Below, in pieces: positions 15,709 to 25,400 of a stretch of DNA of 64,000 bases. The position numbers and the translations under genes are program-made. The stretch is from Bacillota bacterium (lineage in GTDB: Bacteria; Bacillota; Clostridia; Christensenellales; SZUA-584), in NCBI GenBank assembly GCA_023406895.1, contig JAEXTV010000007.1:135168-199167 (forward strand), read 5' to 3'. The notes beneath the pieces are model-generated. The model ran no database searches, was not told the origin of the DNA, and saw nothing but the letters and a program-made list of their open reading frames with translations. Numbering within the stretch: the first letter of the stretch is position 1; every line of letters begins with the position of its first letter.

Positions 15709-16116
15709 ATGCCAGACATAAAGGGAAAAGTGACGGGATTGGCGCATATCGGGGTTTACGTCAGCGATATAGAGCGGTCTGTCACATTTTATGAGAAAAT
15801 ACTGGGTTTTGAATGTTACGAGAAAGCTGACATTGAGGACCCGTCGGGTGTCATCAGGATAGCTTTTGTAAAGAATGGTTCGTGTGTCATCGAGTTGGTT
15901 CAAAAACCGGATGCCACTCAAAAACCGGACGGCCCTATAGATCACATTGCGATGCTTGTGGAGGATATTGATGCCGCTATGGCGGACCTTAGGGCAAAGG
16001 GTGTGACGTTTGAAACGGACGAGCCTGTTGATTTGCCGATGGTTTTAAATGGCGTGAGATATGCGTTTTTCTGCGGGCCTGATGGTGAACATTTGGAGAT
16101 TAACCAGCTGCTTTAG
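15709..16116 (+). CDS. VOC (glyoxalase/dioxygenase) family protein
   Basis: A 135-residue vicinal-oxygen-chelate protein built of two beta-alpha-beta-beta-beta repeats. Segments AHIGVYVSDIERSVTFYEKILGFE and GPDGEHLEINQ show the usual metal ligand positions, His in the first repeat and Glu near the end. It may be a lactoylglutathione lyase-like enzyme or a ring-cleaving or isomerising relative; the substrate cannot be read from the sequence. GGAGGAG precedes the ATG. It is monocistronic with its own promoter and a possible upstream operator, and its end overlaps the convergent tspO gene by four bases. Confidence 0.85.
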   Translation: MPDIKGKVTGLAHIGVYVSDIERSVTFYEKILGFECYEKADIEDPSGVIRIAFVKNGSCVIELVQKPDATQKPDGPIDHIAMLVEDIDAAMADLRAKGVTFETDEPVDLPMVLNGVRYAFFCGPDGEHLEINQLL

Positions 16117-16580
16117 TTGAAAAAAGCCAGCTCATAATTCAGGTAGAGCGCGAAACAAAGCCATACCATATACGGAATCAGCAGATAAGAAGCGGTTTTC
16201 TGAATGCGGTACACATCCGTAAACAGTGCAACAGCGATGATGATGGTGACGACGAGCACGACGAACGCACCGCCCGGATTCTGCATTTCAAAAAACGTAT
16301 ATGTCCAAAGAACATTAAGGACGCCGGTGACAGCGAACAAGCCGAGCGTCTTTTTTTGTACGTTCGGCAGTATGCTGACCATTGCGAGCGATGCGGCGAG
16401 CAGCAAGTAAAGAACCGTCCAGACAATGCTGAACACGACAGGCGGCGGCTGAAGCGCCGGTTTGATAAGCGACTGATACCACTCGCTCGATGTATCGACG
16501 AATAATGCTCCGAGCGCCGCGACCGCCGCGAAGAACAGCACCGCACAAACGATTCGAATGATTTTGTCCTGTTTACGCAT
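16113..16580 (-). CDS. tspO: TspO/MBR family membrane protein
   Basis: A 155-residue protein with five hydrophobic segments and TspO signatures: WYQSLIKPALQPPP in the first loop, FSIVWTVLYLLLAAS in helix 2 and NVLWTYTFFEMQNPG before helix 4. TspO binds tetrapyrroles and is linked to stress and porphyrin handling in bacteria. A GGGGATAAAAAT spacer precedes the ATG. It is probably transcribed alone. The family call is firm, the ligand is not. Confidence 0.9.
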   Translation of the reverse strand: MRKQDKIIRIVCAVLFFAAVAALGALFVDTSSEWYQSLIKPALQPPPVVFSIVWTVLYLLLAASLAMVSILPNVQKKTLGLFAVTGVLNVLWTYTFFEMQNPGGAFVVLVVTIIIAVALFTDVYRIQKTASYLLIPYMVWLCFALYLNYELAFFN

Positions 16581-16639
16581 ATTTTTATCCCCCGCATAAG
16601 TATATTCCTGTGATGAATGTGATATGTGGAGGTTAACAG

Positions 16640-17347
16640 TTGATCAAAAGAATCGCATTTGGTGCGGCTGTGCTGATCGTGTTTGTTGCGGCGGCGGGCG
16701 GCAGCCTAAAAGGCCGGTTGCTGCCTTTTATCACCGTGCCGCTGCGGCAGGTGTCGGTGACCGAGGAGCTCCATAACAAAGGCGTCGGGAACATTGTGTT
16801 CGATATCCAATACCCCGAGGTTTTAGGTTTCGATAATCAAGCGTTTGAAGATGGGCTTAATAACAAAATCATCGTGCAGGTGAACAACGCGATCATTGAT
16901 GCCTTCGATCAGGCAAAGGGAAATGAAGACTGGGTGTTTGTGCTGCGCGTGAGCGACGAGGTGAAGAATAACCGGGGGGTGCTGTCGCTCCGCGTGACGG
17001 ATGATCTTGACAACGGCGGGACGGGCTTTCCGCATACCGTTTATTACAATACGGACATACAAAAAAGCTGTTTTCTCATTCTGGATGATCTGTTTGTGTC
17101 CAACGAGTATCGCACAGAGGTTGATCGCCTGATCCGCAAGATAGTGCGAAACGACGCGCATTATTTTCCGGACGCGTTCACAGGCGTATCGGAGAACACG
17201 GCGTTTTTTCTGTCGGACGGGAAGCTGCATATCGCGTTTGCGAAGTACGAAATTGCCTCGGGGCTGACGGGTGAGCCGGACTTCGTCATTCCGACGCCGC
17301 TGATACGCAGATGGCTAAGGCCCGAATACGCGCCGCTGTTCTGGTAA
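16640..17347 (+). CDS. Membrane-anchored DUF3298 (RsiV-like) domain protein
   Basis: A 235-residue protein with an uncleaved-looking N-terminal hydrophobic segment (residues about 5-22) and an extracytoplasmic domain. The domain resembles DUF3298/DUF4163 as in RsiV and PdaC, with GTGFPHTVYYNTDIQ and FFLSDGKLHIAFAKYEIASG as the clearest matches. RsiV of Bacillus is an anti-sigma factor that binds lysozyme, but this protein lacks a cytoplasmic anti-sigma domain and has no sigma factor gene next to it. It starts with TTG after GGAGG. A role in cell-surface or peptidoglycan binding is a guess. Confidence 0.7.
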   Translation: MIKRIAFGAAVLIVFVAAAGGSLKGRLLPFITVPLRQVSVTEELHNKGVGNIVFDIQYPEVLGFDNQAFEDGLNNKIIVQVNNAIIDAFDQAKGNEDWVFVLRVSDEVKNNRGVLSLRVTDDLDNGGTGFPHTVYYNTDIQKSCFLILDDLFVSNEYRTEVDRLIRKIVRNDAHYFPDAFTGVSENTAFFLSDGKLHIAFAKYEIASGLTGEPDFVIPTPLIRRWLRPEYAPLFW

Positions 17348-17422
17348 GGTGACAGATTCTGATACGTTCTTCAGCTGCTCTTTAATATGATGTGTCTTGT
17401 ATCAATGAGTGCGCAAAGCAAC

Positions 17423-17450
17423 AAAAAAGAGCGGCCTAAGTATGCCGCTC
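17423..17450 (-). terminator. Intrinsic terminator on the minus strand
   Basis: A 7-bp GC-rich stem (17429-17435 with 17444-17450) followed on the minus strand by six T. It lies downstream of the aminopeptidase gene, beyond a repeat element, and would end that transcript. Confidence 0.7.
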
Positions 17451-17470
17451 CCAGAGTATCAATCGTGGCC

Positions 17471-17600
17471 CCTCTGACGACTACCCATCAGGGTGGAGTG
17501 GGGCTGTCGCCGATAGGTGACTGGGGAGAGAAAATGGCTTAAAACCGATGACTCCCTCCGGCACTTCGTGCCACCTCCCTCTAGAGGGAGGCAATGGTGC
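17471..17600. repeat. Interspersed repeat R1
   Basis: This element shares blocks with the one at 22206-22330: a CTACCCATCAGGGT palindrome-like block, GGCTGTCGCCGATAGGTGACTGGGGAGAGAAAATGGC (long match with few changes), and CTCCCTC/GAGGGAG ends. It lies in the 385-base gap between the DUF3298 gene and the aminopeptidase gene; no gene is seen in the gap. Confidence 0.6.
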
Positions 17601-17732
17601 TCGCATCTTTGATTGCATTCGCTCACTTCTGTTCTGCTCAACAAAACGAGCTGTCGCTTTTATGCGACAGTGAAACTTAATTATTAGCAGACAGAGATGG
17701 CTCACGAAGCCGCCCATGTCGTTGACAAAATC

Positions 17733-18845
17733 CTAAACCAAATTTTCTTCGTTAAGCACGGCGAGCTCGCCCAGGAACTTGCCGTCTTTGCGGATCACTT
17801 CGCCGTCGAAGCTGATTTCGCCGCCGCCGTAGTCGGGCCGCTGTATCAGCACAAGGTCCCAGTGCACGGCGCTTTCGTTGCCGTTGTCGGCATCCTCATA
17901 GCACGAACCGGGCGTTAAATGAATCGAGCCCGCAATCTTTTCGTCAAAAAGCGTGTCGCACATCGGGTGCAGGATATACGGATTCACGCCGAACGAAAAC
18001 TCGCCGAGATACCGCGCGCCTTCATCGGTATCGAGTATTTTGTTGATGCGCTCGGTGTTGTTCGCCTTCGCGTCGATAATCTTGCCGTTTTTGAACTCAA
18101 AAGAGATGTTCTCAAACTTGAACCCCTGAGAGAACGACGGCGTGTTGTACGTGATGCGGCCGTTCGCGCTGTCTCTTAAGGGCGCGGTATAGATTTCTCC
18201 GTCCGGAATGTTCATATGGCCGCTGCACTTCTTGGAGGGAATCCCTTTGACTGAAAAGGTTAAATCAGTCCCGGGGCCGGTGATGTGCACCTCATCCACA
18301 CGCTTGAGGCGTTCAGCCATCGCGTCCATCGCCCTGTCCATTTTGGAATAATCAAGGTTGCAGACCTTGAAATAAAAATCCTCAAATTGCTCGGTGCTCA
18401 TGCCCGCAAGCTGCGCCATCGAGCTGTTGGGGTAACGCAGCACCACCCATTTTGTTTTTTTCACGCGCAGCTCATGATGCACGCGCTTGGAATAGATGGA
18501 ACGGTAGAGATTGAGTTTCTCTTCGTCCACGTCCGAAAGCTCCGAGGTGTTGAGCGAGCCGCGGAAAGCCACATATGCCTCCATGTCCTGCATCAAGGCC
18601 GCATCGTAGCGCGTCATCTCCTCAACCTGCTCCTTTGTGGCTTCGAGCAGCAGCGCGCGCTGAATGCGCTGGTTGCGAATCCAGCTGTACGGCACGCCGC
18701 CCGCATCGTATACCTCTTTGATCAGCTGCGCCGAAAGCTCCTCGGGGCAGTCGAAATTCTCTATCAATACGCGCTCGCCTTTTTTTATCGCCATCGAATA
18801 AGTCACAAGCGAATGGCAAAGCTGTTTTAGTCTCGGATCGATCAT
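17733..18845 (-). CDS. M29 family aminopeptidase
   Basis: The 370-residue protein matches thermophilic aminopeptidases of family M29 (AmpS/PepS/AmpII), two-metal enzymes that remove N-terminal residues from peptides. Key segments: the GERVLIE strand, the GTDLTFSVKG segment, then NIPDGEIYTAP with a metal-ligand Glu, LGEFSFGVNP and SAVHWDLV with likely His and Asp ligands. Length is slightly shorter than the usual 400-410. GGAGG lies 4-5 nt before the ATG, and the start overlaps the end of the upstream glycosyltransferase gene by four bases, so the two are co-transcribed. Cytoplasmic location is expected. Confidence 0.88.
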   Translation of the reverse strand: MIDPRLKQLCHSLVTYSMAIKKGERVLIENFDCPEELSAQLIKEVYDAGGVPYSWIRNQRIQRALLLEATKEQVEEMTRYDAALMQDMEAYVAFRGSLNTSELSDVDEEKLNLYRSIYSKRVHHELRVKKTKWVVLRYPNSSMAQLAGMSTEQFEDFYFKVCNLDYSKMDRAMDAMAERLKRVDEVHITGPGTDLTFSVKGIPSKKCSGHMNIPDGEIYTAPLRDSANGRITYNTPSFSQGFKFENISFEFKNGKIIDAKANNTERINKILDTDEGARYLGEFSFGVNPYILHPMCDTLFDEKIAGSIHLTPGSCYEDADNGNESAVHWDLVLIQRPDYGGGEISFDGEVIRKDGKFLGELAVLNEENLV

Positions 18846-19765
18846 GATTCCTCCAAATTGATTTGTTCATCGATAATATATATGGGCCGTGCTTTGGCTT
18901 CGTCGTATATTCTGCCCAAATAAAGCCCGAAAATCCCGATGACGATAAACAGGCACGAAATGAGGCCGAATAGCAGCGAGAACAATATGTGCAGATACGG
19001 CCATGCGCCCGTGCAGAAAAACACGACAGCCAGCACGAGATAAACAAAGGAAGCAAAGGCCAATATCATGCCGATAATCAGCGGGAATTTGAGCGGCTTA
19101 TTGGAAAACGAGGTGATGCCGTCACCCGCCAGCTTGAGCATCTTTTTAAGCGAGTATTTCGTTTCGCCCGCCGCGCGTTCATCGCGCACGTAATCAATCG
19201 GCACGGCCTTGAAGCCCGACCACGCGGCCATGCCCCGCAGGAAACGGTTGCGCTCGGGCATATTCGTCAGCGTATCGCAGACTTTTCTGTCGATCAAACG
19301 GAAATCACCCGTGTTGGCCGGTATGTACTGACCGCCCAGGGTTTTGAGCACACGGTAATAAACCCACGCCGTGAGCTTTTTAAACACCGTTTCACCCTTG
19401 CGCTTGGTGCGGCGGCCGTAGACGATGTCCGCGCCGTCCTTCCACATTTTGATCATGTCCGGAATCAGCTCTGGCGGGTCCTGCAGGTCGCAGTCGATGA
19501 TCACAACAGCCTGCCCGGATGCTTTGGCCATGCCGGCTGAAACGGCCTCCTGATGCCCGAAATTGCGCGAGAAACTCAAGACCTTGACGCATTTGTCCTG
19601 CGCCGCAATCTGCCGCAATTGTTTTAGCGTATCGTCGCGCGAACCGTCGTTCACGAAGATCAGCTCATAGTCTCCAAGGGTGTCCATCACCTTCTTAAGC
19701 CGCTCATAAGAGAGATGCAGCACGGCCTCTTCGTTGTAGGCCGGTATCACGACAGAGTATTTCAT
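18842..19765 (-). CDS. Family 2 glycosyltransferase with C-terminal membrane helices
   Basis: A 307-residue protein of the polyprenyl-phosphate glycosyltransferase group (DPM1/YkcC/GtrB-like). It has SVVIPAYNEE at the N-terminus, FVNDGSRDDT and the DCDLQDPPELI metal-binding region, with RNRFLRGMAAW before the end of the catalytic domain. Two hydrophobic segments (about 233-260 and 268-293) anchor it. Such enzymes load a sugar onto undecaprenyl phosphate for wall or lipid modification. It precedes and overlaps the aminopeptidase gene. No flippase-like GtrA is present beside it. Confidence 0.9.
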   Translation of the reverse strand: MKYSVVIPAYNEEAVLHLSYERLKKVMDTLGDYELIFVNDGSRDDTLKQLRQIAAQDKCVKVLSFSRNFGHQEAVSAGMAKASGQAVVIIDCDLQDPPELIPDMIKMWKDGADIVYGRRTKRKGETVFKKLTAWVYYRVLKTLGGQYIPANTGDFRLIDRKVCDTLTNMPERNRFLRGMAAWSGFKAVPIDYVRDERAAGETKYSLKKMLKLAGDGITSFSNKPLKFPLIIGMILAFASFVYLVLAVVFFCTGAWPYLHILFSLLFGLISCLFIVIGIFGLYLGRIYDEAKARPIYIIDEQINLEES

Positions 19766-19940
19766 TCGTTTCGCCTCCAGTTTCGATTACGATTATATAA
19801 CACCGTGGGAAATAATACAAAAGAAAAGCGGCGCGAAATATGTAAAAATTTGATGACAAAAACCGTCAGCGGGTATTGCGGGCGGACGGTGGTACTGGTA
19901 AAATAATGGTATATAAAACCAATACGAAAGGGAAAAGCCT

Positions 19941-21695
19941 ATGCTGGCAATCATTGCAGTTTTTGATACGGCGGGCTTTAAAAACACCTACCGTCTCAGT
20001 GGTACGGCATTGACACAGGTGCTGAATACCAGCCCTGAATGCCGAGAGAAGCTGGAAAGCGTCAAAACGGTGATCGCTTATCAGGCGGGGAGAGAAGGGG
20101 AAAAGAGCAAAGCTCTTGCGATGCCGCTTAATAGCTTTACAATCGATAAGGACAGCCTGACCATGCAGCTCGGAGCGGCAAAAAAGCTCGGCGTAAAGAG
20201 CGCGTCGGTCGGCGGCGAAGTGTACCGCCTTTCAAATCAAGACGGCAAATGGCTCAACGACAAGGGGCATGCGCCGCTGCTTTTCTTTATGCCAAGGGAT
20301 CATTTCGCGTCACTCTGTCAGCGGCTGAAACGCGACGAGCAGGCGCAATTGCGAATGGACAGCGGGGATTATAAGGGCGTGTGCATGCTTTACGCACCGC
20401 TGAGCAAAGCCAAGGCTGACCCGGGCATATGGGAAAACCCGGATGCGCTTTACCTGATCGGGCTGGCGTGCAGCAAACTCGCTGTAACGCTGCTCATTAA
20501 AGCGTCCGAAACAAAAAAGCTCAAGGAAGCGGCGCAGTACCGAAGCTATTGCGTCGCTTTTTTACGGCGCGGCACCGAGCTTGAGCCGGACAACGCGCGC
20601 TGTGCGACGGCGCTTGCTTACCGGTTTTACTCCAACGTGCACGAACTGATGCGACAGGGCGAACGGCGCGATCAGGACCTCGGCGAGCAGATCGATTATG
20701 CCAACGAGTGGCTGAGCCGCGCGCTCGAAATCTATCCGCAGAGCATACGCAACAACTACCGCAAGGGCAAGCTCATCATCGAGAAGCAGGCACCGTATCT
20801 GCTTTTCGGGCAGCGCGCGTTTGGCGCGCGCGAGGCGGAGCTGCTGCGCGAGATACGCGAGGTGGGCGAGGAGCACCTTGCCACCGCGATTGCGCTCTAC
20901 GAAGCGTTGGAAAACGAGGAAGATAGGCAGAAGAACCGCCGCGAATACGCCAAGGCGCTGTATGTGCTGGGCGGGTATTACCTCGACGACGCGTATCTGC
21001 CCGTGCATGATTATTATCTTCGCATTATCGCGGGCGTGAAGGAGCCGTGCAAGCTGCAGACGATATCGAAGCTCGATCTGCAAAGTGCCGCTGAGCTGCT
21101 CGAAAAGTGCTACGCCGCAGAGACGGAGCTGCCGCTTGAGAAAATTGATGCCAAAGAGCTCGCCGCGCTGCAAAAGGCGTGGACGCGCGCACCGTCCGAA
21201 AAGCTCTATAAGCTGGGCTGCGCGTACAGCGGTATGGCGTTTATCGCAAGAGCTTTGGGGGAGGACGCTAAACCGCATGCTCAAAAAGCAATCAAATTTC
21301 TTGAAGCGGCCAAGCGCGTGACCGAAAGCTACACGGACAGAAAGCACAACACATGGCACATATCCGAAAAAATCGCGTGGACACATATGTATATGGGGCA
21401 GTACCAGTGCGCCGCCGCGTTGCTGCAAAGAGCGAGCCTCGGCTACATTGTCAACACATATGCGCTCGCCTTAATGCTGATGAATACGCCGGAGGCTTGG
21501 GAAAAAGCGCGTCTTAAGCTGCAGGGCGCCGCGCGGGATAAACGCAATCTTGCCGGGGGGCTGTCGTTACTGCTGTATGCGTTTGCCTGCAAAAAAACAG
21601 GCCAGCCGCTGCCGCCGCTGCCCAAAACGCTGTCGGTAAAGAACGCGCGACTCGCGGCGCTGCTGGGGCTTGAAACAAAGGTTAATAATGTGTAA
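19941..21695 (+). CDS. Protein of unknown function with TPR-like helical repeats
   Basis: A 584-residue cytoplasmic protein with no recognised family. Residues 1-110 form a mixed alpha/beta part without a known motif. From about residue 135 on, helical pairs with Ala/Leu/Tyr patterns suggest solenoid TPR-like repeats, for example DALYLIGLACSKLA, NARCATALAYRFYSNV and AKALYVLGGYYLDDA. A helical part around 490-545 ends it. AAAGGG lies 9 nt before the ATG. It is divergent from the glycosyltransferase gene and seems monocistronic. TPR-type proteins usually scaffold other proteins; the partner is not evident here. Confidence 0.6.
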   Translation: MLAIIAVFDTAGFKNTYRLSGTALTQVLNTSPECREKLESVKTVIAYQAGREGEKSKALAMPLNSFTIDKDSLTMQLGAAKKLGVKSASVGGEVYRLSNQDGKWLNDKGHAPLLFFMPRDHFASLCQRLKRDEQAQLRMDSGDYKGVCMLYAPLSKAKADPGIWENPDALYLIGLACSKLAVTLLIKASETKKLKEAAQYRSYCVAFLRRGTELEPDNARCATALAYRFYSNVHELMRQGERRDQDLGEQIDYANEWLSRALEIYPQSIRNNYRKGKLIIEKQAPYLLFGQRAFGAREAELLREIREVGEEHLATAIALYEALENEEDRQKNRREYAKALYVLGGYYLDDAYLPVHDYYLRIIAGVKEPCKLQTISKLDLQSAAELLEKCYAAETELPLEKIDAKELAALQKAWTRAPSEKLYKLGCAYSGMAFIARALGEDAKPHAQKAIKFLEAAKRVTESYTDRKHNTWHISEKIAWTHMYMGQYQCAAALLQRASLGYIVNTYALALMLMNTPEAWEKARLKLQGAARDKRNLAGGLSLLLYAFACKKTGQPLPPLPKTLSVKNARLAALLGLETKVNNV

Positions 21696-21711
21696 ATAGC
21701 TACTCAAATTA

Positions 21712-21740
21712 TTGACGAAATGCAACAGGTGTGTTATATT
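21712..21740 (+). promoter_or_regulatory. Strong promoter of the conserved 77-residue protein
   Basis: TTGACG (21712-21717), 17 bases, then TATATT (21735-21740) with a TGT extension just before the -10 box. Start of transcription near 21747 rules out the longer reading frame that begins at 21731. Confidence 0.75.
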
Positions 21741-21787
21741 CTAGTGGATACATTAGGTGTATCAGTAATATAAAAAGGAGGCTAAGT

Positions 21788-22021
21788 ATGAAGATTAAAA
21801 ACATCAACGAGCCTCAGAAGTTTTTCGAAGTCCTCAAGAATTGCAAAGGCAAAATTGAGCTCGTGACCTCTGAAGGCGACAGGCTGAACCTCAAATCCAC
21901 ACTCTGCCAGTACATAATGCTGACGCAGATGTTCTCGGAAGCCAAGATCGATGAACTTGAGCTGTTGGTTTCGGAGCCTGAAGATTTGAACCTCCTTCTT
22001 AACTATCTTGTGAGAGGATAG
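21788..22021 (+). CDS. Conserved small protein of Clostridia, unknown function
   Basis: A 77-residue protein starting MKIKNINEPQKFFEVL, with an AAAGGAGG site upstream. It looks like a small alpha/beta protein; the polar segment ELVTSEGDRLNLKS resembles a short beta hairpin and ELELLVSEPEDLNLLLNYL a C-terminal helix. I recall closely similar short proteins annotated as hypothetical in many Clostridia, but no function. It has its own strong promoter and terminator and so is probably a well-expressed single gene. Confidence 0.7.
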   Translation: MKIKNINEPQKFFEVLKNCKGKIELVTSEGDRLNLKSTLCQYIMLTQMFSEAKIDELELLVSEPEDLNLLLNYLVRG

Positions 22022-22040
22022 TCTCAAATCTTACAACAAG

Positions 22041-22064
22041 AGCCGCTGTATTGGCGGCTTTTTT
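22041..22064 (+). terminator. Intrinsic terminator of the 77-residue protein gene
   Basis: A 6-bp stem AGCCGC with GCGGCT and a run of six T, 20 bases after the stop codon. Confidence 0.8.
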
Positions 22065-22081
22065 AATGCAAAAAACACTGA

Positions 22082-22128
22082 GCCTTCTCCTTTGAGGAGA
22101 AGGTGGCGCGGAGCGCCGGATGAGGTGT
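22082..22128. repeat. Interspersed repeat R2 (half element)
   Basis: GCCTTCTCCTTTGAGGAGAAGG followed by GCGCGGAGCGCCGGATGAGGTG. It matches the left half of the full element at 29711-29825 (there GCCTTCTCC...GGATGAGGTG). Confidence 0.65.
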
Positions 22129-22205
22129 AATATAAAAGAGGTTGCCTAAATCCCATATTCAAATTGCAGTCGGTGAATCTTTGTTTATCACCTGATATTG
22201 ACTTC

Positions 22206-22330
22206 TCTCCCTCAGTCGGCTTCGCCGACAGCTCCCGGTCCACCCTTACAGGGTAGTCATCAGAGGGAGCCTTAAACTTGTAAAAGCCTGGCTGTCACCG
22301 GTAGGTGACCGGGGGAGAGAAAATGGCATA
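22206..22330. repeat. Interspersed repeat R3
   Basis: CTCCCTCAGTCGGCTTCGCCGACAGCTCCC is followed by a block ending GAGGGAGCC and then GGCTGTCACCGGTAGGTGACCGGGGGAGAGAAAATGGC. The last block is nearly the same as one in repeat R1. R2 and R3 together fill most of the 441-base gap before addB. Confidence 0.6.
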
Positions 22331-22341
22331 AAACAATCCTA

Positions 22342-22370
22342 TTGAGCACTTAATCTGAGGAAGGCATAAT
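22342..22370 (+). promoter_or_regulatory. Probable promoter of addB-addA
   Basis: TTGAGC (22342-22347), 17 bases, CATAAT (22365-22370), about 90 bases before addB and just beyond repeat R3. Confidence 0.45.
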
Positions 22371-22462
22371 AAAGGCTTATCGCAAAGAAATGAAACAGGG
22401 GCGACAGTCCCATTTTTCGAACAGCGGTTGATATAGCATAACAGCAGCAAAGGAGGCGGGGT

Positions 22463-25400
22463 ATGGGCGTTACAGTGGTTACAGGGCGCGCGGGCAGCGG
22501 AAAAAGCCGGTATTTGATGGCGCATATCAAAGGGCTTATCAAAAACCCTTTTGAAAAGGTCATCGTGATCGTACCCGGCGCGCTCACATTTGAGACGGAA
22601 AAAAGCATTATGCTCTCGTGCGACGTGGACGGCATACTCGGGCTCGAGGTGCTCAGCATACAGCGCCTTTGCTACCGCATACTCGATTGCGCGGGCCATT
22701 TTGATTTTATGACGCACGCCGAAAAGGCGGTTTACTGCCGTCGCGCGCTCGACGCGCTGCAAAATCCGTTCAGCGGCGTATCGCGGCTGCCCGATTTTGA
22801 TACGTGCGTCGCCGACCTGATCACACGCCTTAAAAGCCACTGCCAGACGCCGCAAAGCCTGCGCGGCGCGGCCGCGCGCACCGGCGATGCCGCGCTTGCA
22901 AAAAAGCTTGGGGACATCGCGGATGTCTATGGAAAATTCAACGAACTCAGCGCGGGGCGGCTCGACAGCGCGGACATGTACGCGCAGGCTGCCGAAAACG
23001 CGGATAAGGCCTCGTTTTTGTGCGGCGCGCACATCGTGATCGACGGGCTCGACAGCGCCTCGCCAGCCGTGATGCGGCTGCTCGAAAGCGTGATGGCGCT
23101 CGCGGCCGATACGGTGGCGGCGTTTCGCGGCGCGGGCACCGGCCATGACGGTGAAATCTTTGAATCGGAAAGGCGCGACATGCAGCGGTTTATCCGCGCG
23201 GCGCAAAACAGCGGCCAGCAGGTGGAGGTATTGTCCCCTGAAATGCAGGGCCGCCATGCCACGGATGCCCTTTCGTTTCTGGAAGCCAATCTCTACAGCT
23301 ATCCGTATCAGCCGTATGAGGGAGAGCCGGAGGGCATAGAGATCGTCGAGGCGCAGACGCTCGAGCAGGAGGTTAAGGCGCTCGCGGCCGGCATACTCGG
23401 CGAGGTTCAGAGCGGCAGGCGGTTCCGTGACATCGCCGTGGCAGGCAGCGGCCTTGGCGCCTATCTGCCTGCGATCAAGTCGATATTCGCGCAATGCGGT
23501 ATTCCCGTGTTTATCGATGAGCGGCGAAAGCTTGCCGATAACGCGTTTTTTGATTTTATTTATAAGGCGCTGCTCGCCGCCTCGGGTGAACTGACCGCGG
23601 TCACCGGTTATGTGTACAGCGCGTTTTCACCGCTTGGCGAAGACGAACGCAACACGCTCTATCGGTACGCGCAGCGCTACGCCTATATGGGCTGGCATTA
23701 TATGAATCCGTTCTGGCGCGGCGATGACGCAGCGGAGGCGGAGCGGCTGCGCTTGGCGGTGATGAAGCCGCTTAAGCGTCTGATGGATGCGGTGAAGCAG
23801 GGGGACGCTCAAATCTCCGTAGAAGCGGTGAAGTTGTTCCTGACGGACTGCGGTGCGGCGGAACGGCTTGCTGACTTTTGCGAATCCATCGACGGTGCCC
23901 AGACGCGCGGCGAATGCGCCTATTTCCGGCAGGTGTTGGAAAAAAGCATCGAGGTGCTTGATGGCATCGCGCGCGTTTACGGCGACGCGCCGCTCGATGC
24001 GCAGACGCTCTGCGCGATGGTGAAGACGGGCTTTGAAGCTGTCAAAATCGCGGTGATCCCGCCTGCCACGGACGAGGTGGGTGTGTTTGATATGTCGGTG
24101 TCGCGTTTGCCAAACATCAAAGTCTTATTTGCCGTCGGCGTGCAAGACGGCGTGTGGCCCGCGCGGGACGACGGCCCGGGCATACTCTCGGCGGCGGAGC
24201 GAGACGCGCTGCTCGCGTGCGGGCTTGATACGGGCGTGTACGATCTCAGCGCCGAAAAGCTCAAAGTGTACACCGCGCTCGCGAAGCCCAAAGCAAAGCT
24301 GGTGCTGAGCTACAACGTGCAGACGGGGCAGCCGTCCGTGCTGATTGACCGCCTCAAGCGACTGTACCCAAGGCTCACGGTCGGAAAGGCGGGGGACAGC
24401 GTTCAGTCGCTGGGCGGCATGGAGGCGGATGTGCTCGGTGCGGTTTCGGATGTACTGCGCGGCCGGGCGGCAGATCAAAGTCTGCTCAGTGTGTGTGCGC
24501 GCTATCTCAGGCAGAACGGTTGGCGTGAAACCACGGAGCAGCTGCTGCTGCGTGACAACGCGGCCGTGAGGCTCAGTGCGGCTGACGCCTCAACGCTGTA
24601 CGGCGGCATAAGGTGCAGCGCGACGCGTATTGAAAACTATTACAAATGCCCGTTCCGGCATTTTCTCGATCACGGCATCAAAGCACAGACACCGCGCGAC
24701 TACGTGAACGACCGCATCGATATCGGCACGTTCATGCATCTCGCGCTGGATCTGTTTGTGCGCGGCCTCATCGAAGAGCAGACGGACATCAAGACGCTGA
24801 GCGAGGAGCAGACGGCCGGACGCATGCGGCAGGCCGTGAGCCGGGCGATGAGCGAGCACGACAACGCGAAGCTGATTGAAGACGAGCGCTTTTCGATGCA
24901 GGCGTCGTTACTCACACGCGAGCTTGTGGACACGGCGCTGCGCATCCGTGCGCATTTTCTTGGCAGCGAAGCGACTCTGCATGCGTGTGAGCAGACGTTT
25001 GCGTTCGATGTGCCGACGGCGTTCGGCAGCGTGCAGATCACAGGCAAGATCGACCGTATTGACACGGCGGCCGGGTATTACCGCGTGGTGGATTACAAAT
25101 CGTCCGCGGTCAAATTTTCATTGAATGATTTTGCGATGGGGCTCTCATTGCAGCTGCCCGTTTATATTGAGGCCGCACGACGGCTGCTCAAGGACAGCGC
25201 ATTGCAGCCTGCGGGCGGCTACTATATGCGCATCGGGGAAAAGTATTGCGAAAGCGCCGCGGAGGCAGCCAAAGAGGCGCGCATGTCGGGCCTGACACTT
25301 TGGGATGCGGACGTGCAGAGAGCGTTTTCCGCGGCGCTGCCAAGCGGCAGCCTCGCGGCGGTGGATCAGGCGCTGACAAGCGCGGGCAGTCTCAACGCGC

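Noticed and set aside
16640..17347. An RsiV-type anti-sigma factor
   Set aside because: There is only a short N-terminal anchor with no cytoplasmic anti-sigma domain and no ECF sigma gene nearby.
18285..18830. A 181-codon frame antisense to the aminopeptidase gene
   Set aside because: It is the mirror of a clear M29 gene with normal codon pattern; the product is His/Arg-rich with no motif.
22295..23494. A 399-codon minus-strand frame over addB
   Set aside because: It is antisense to the AddB helicase region and runs into repeat R3; composition is typical of a shadow frame.
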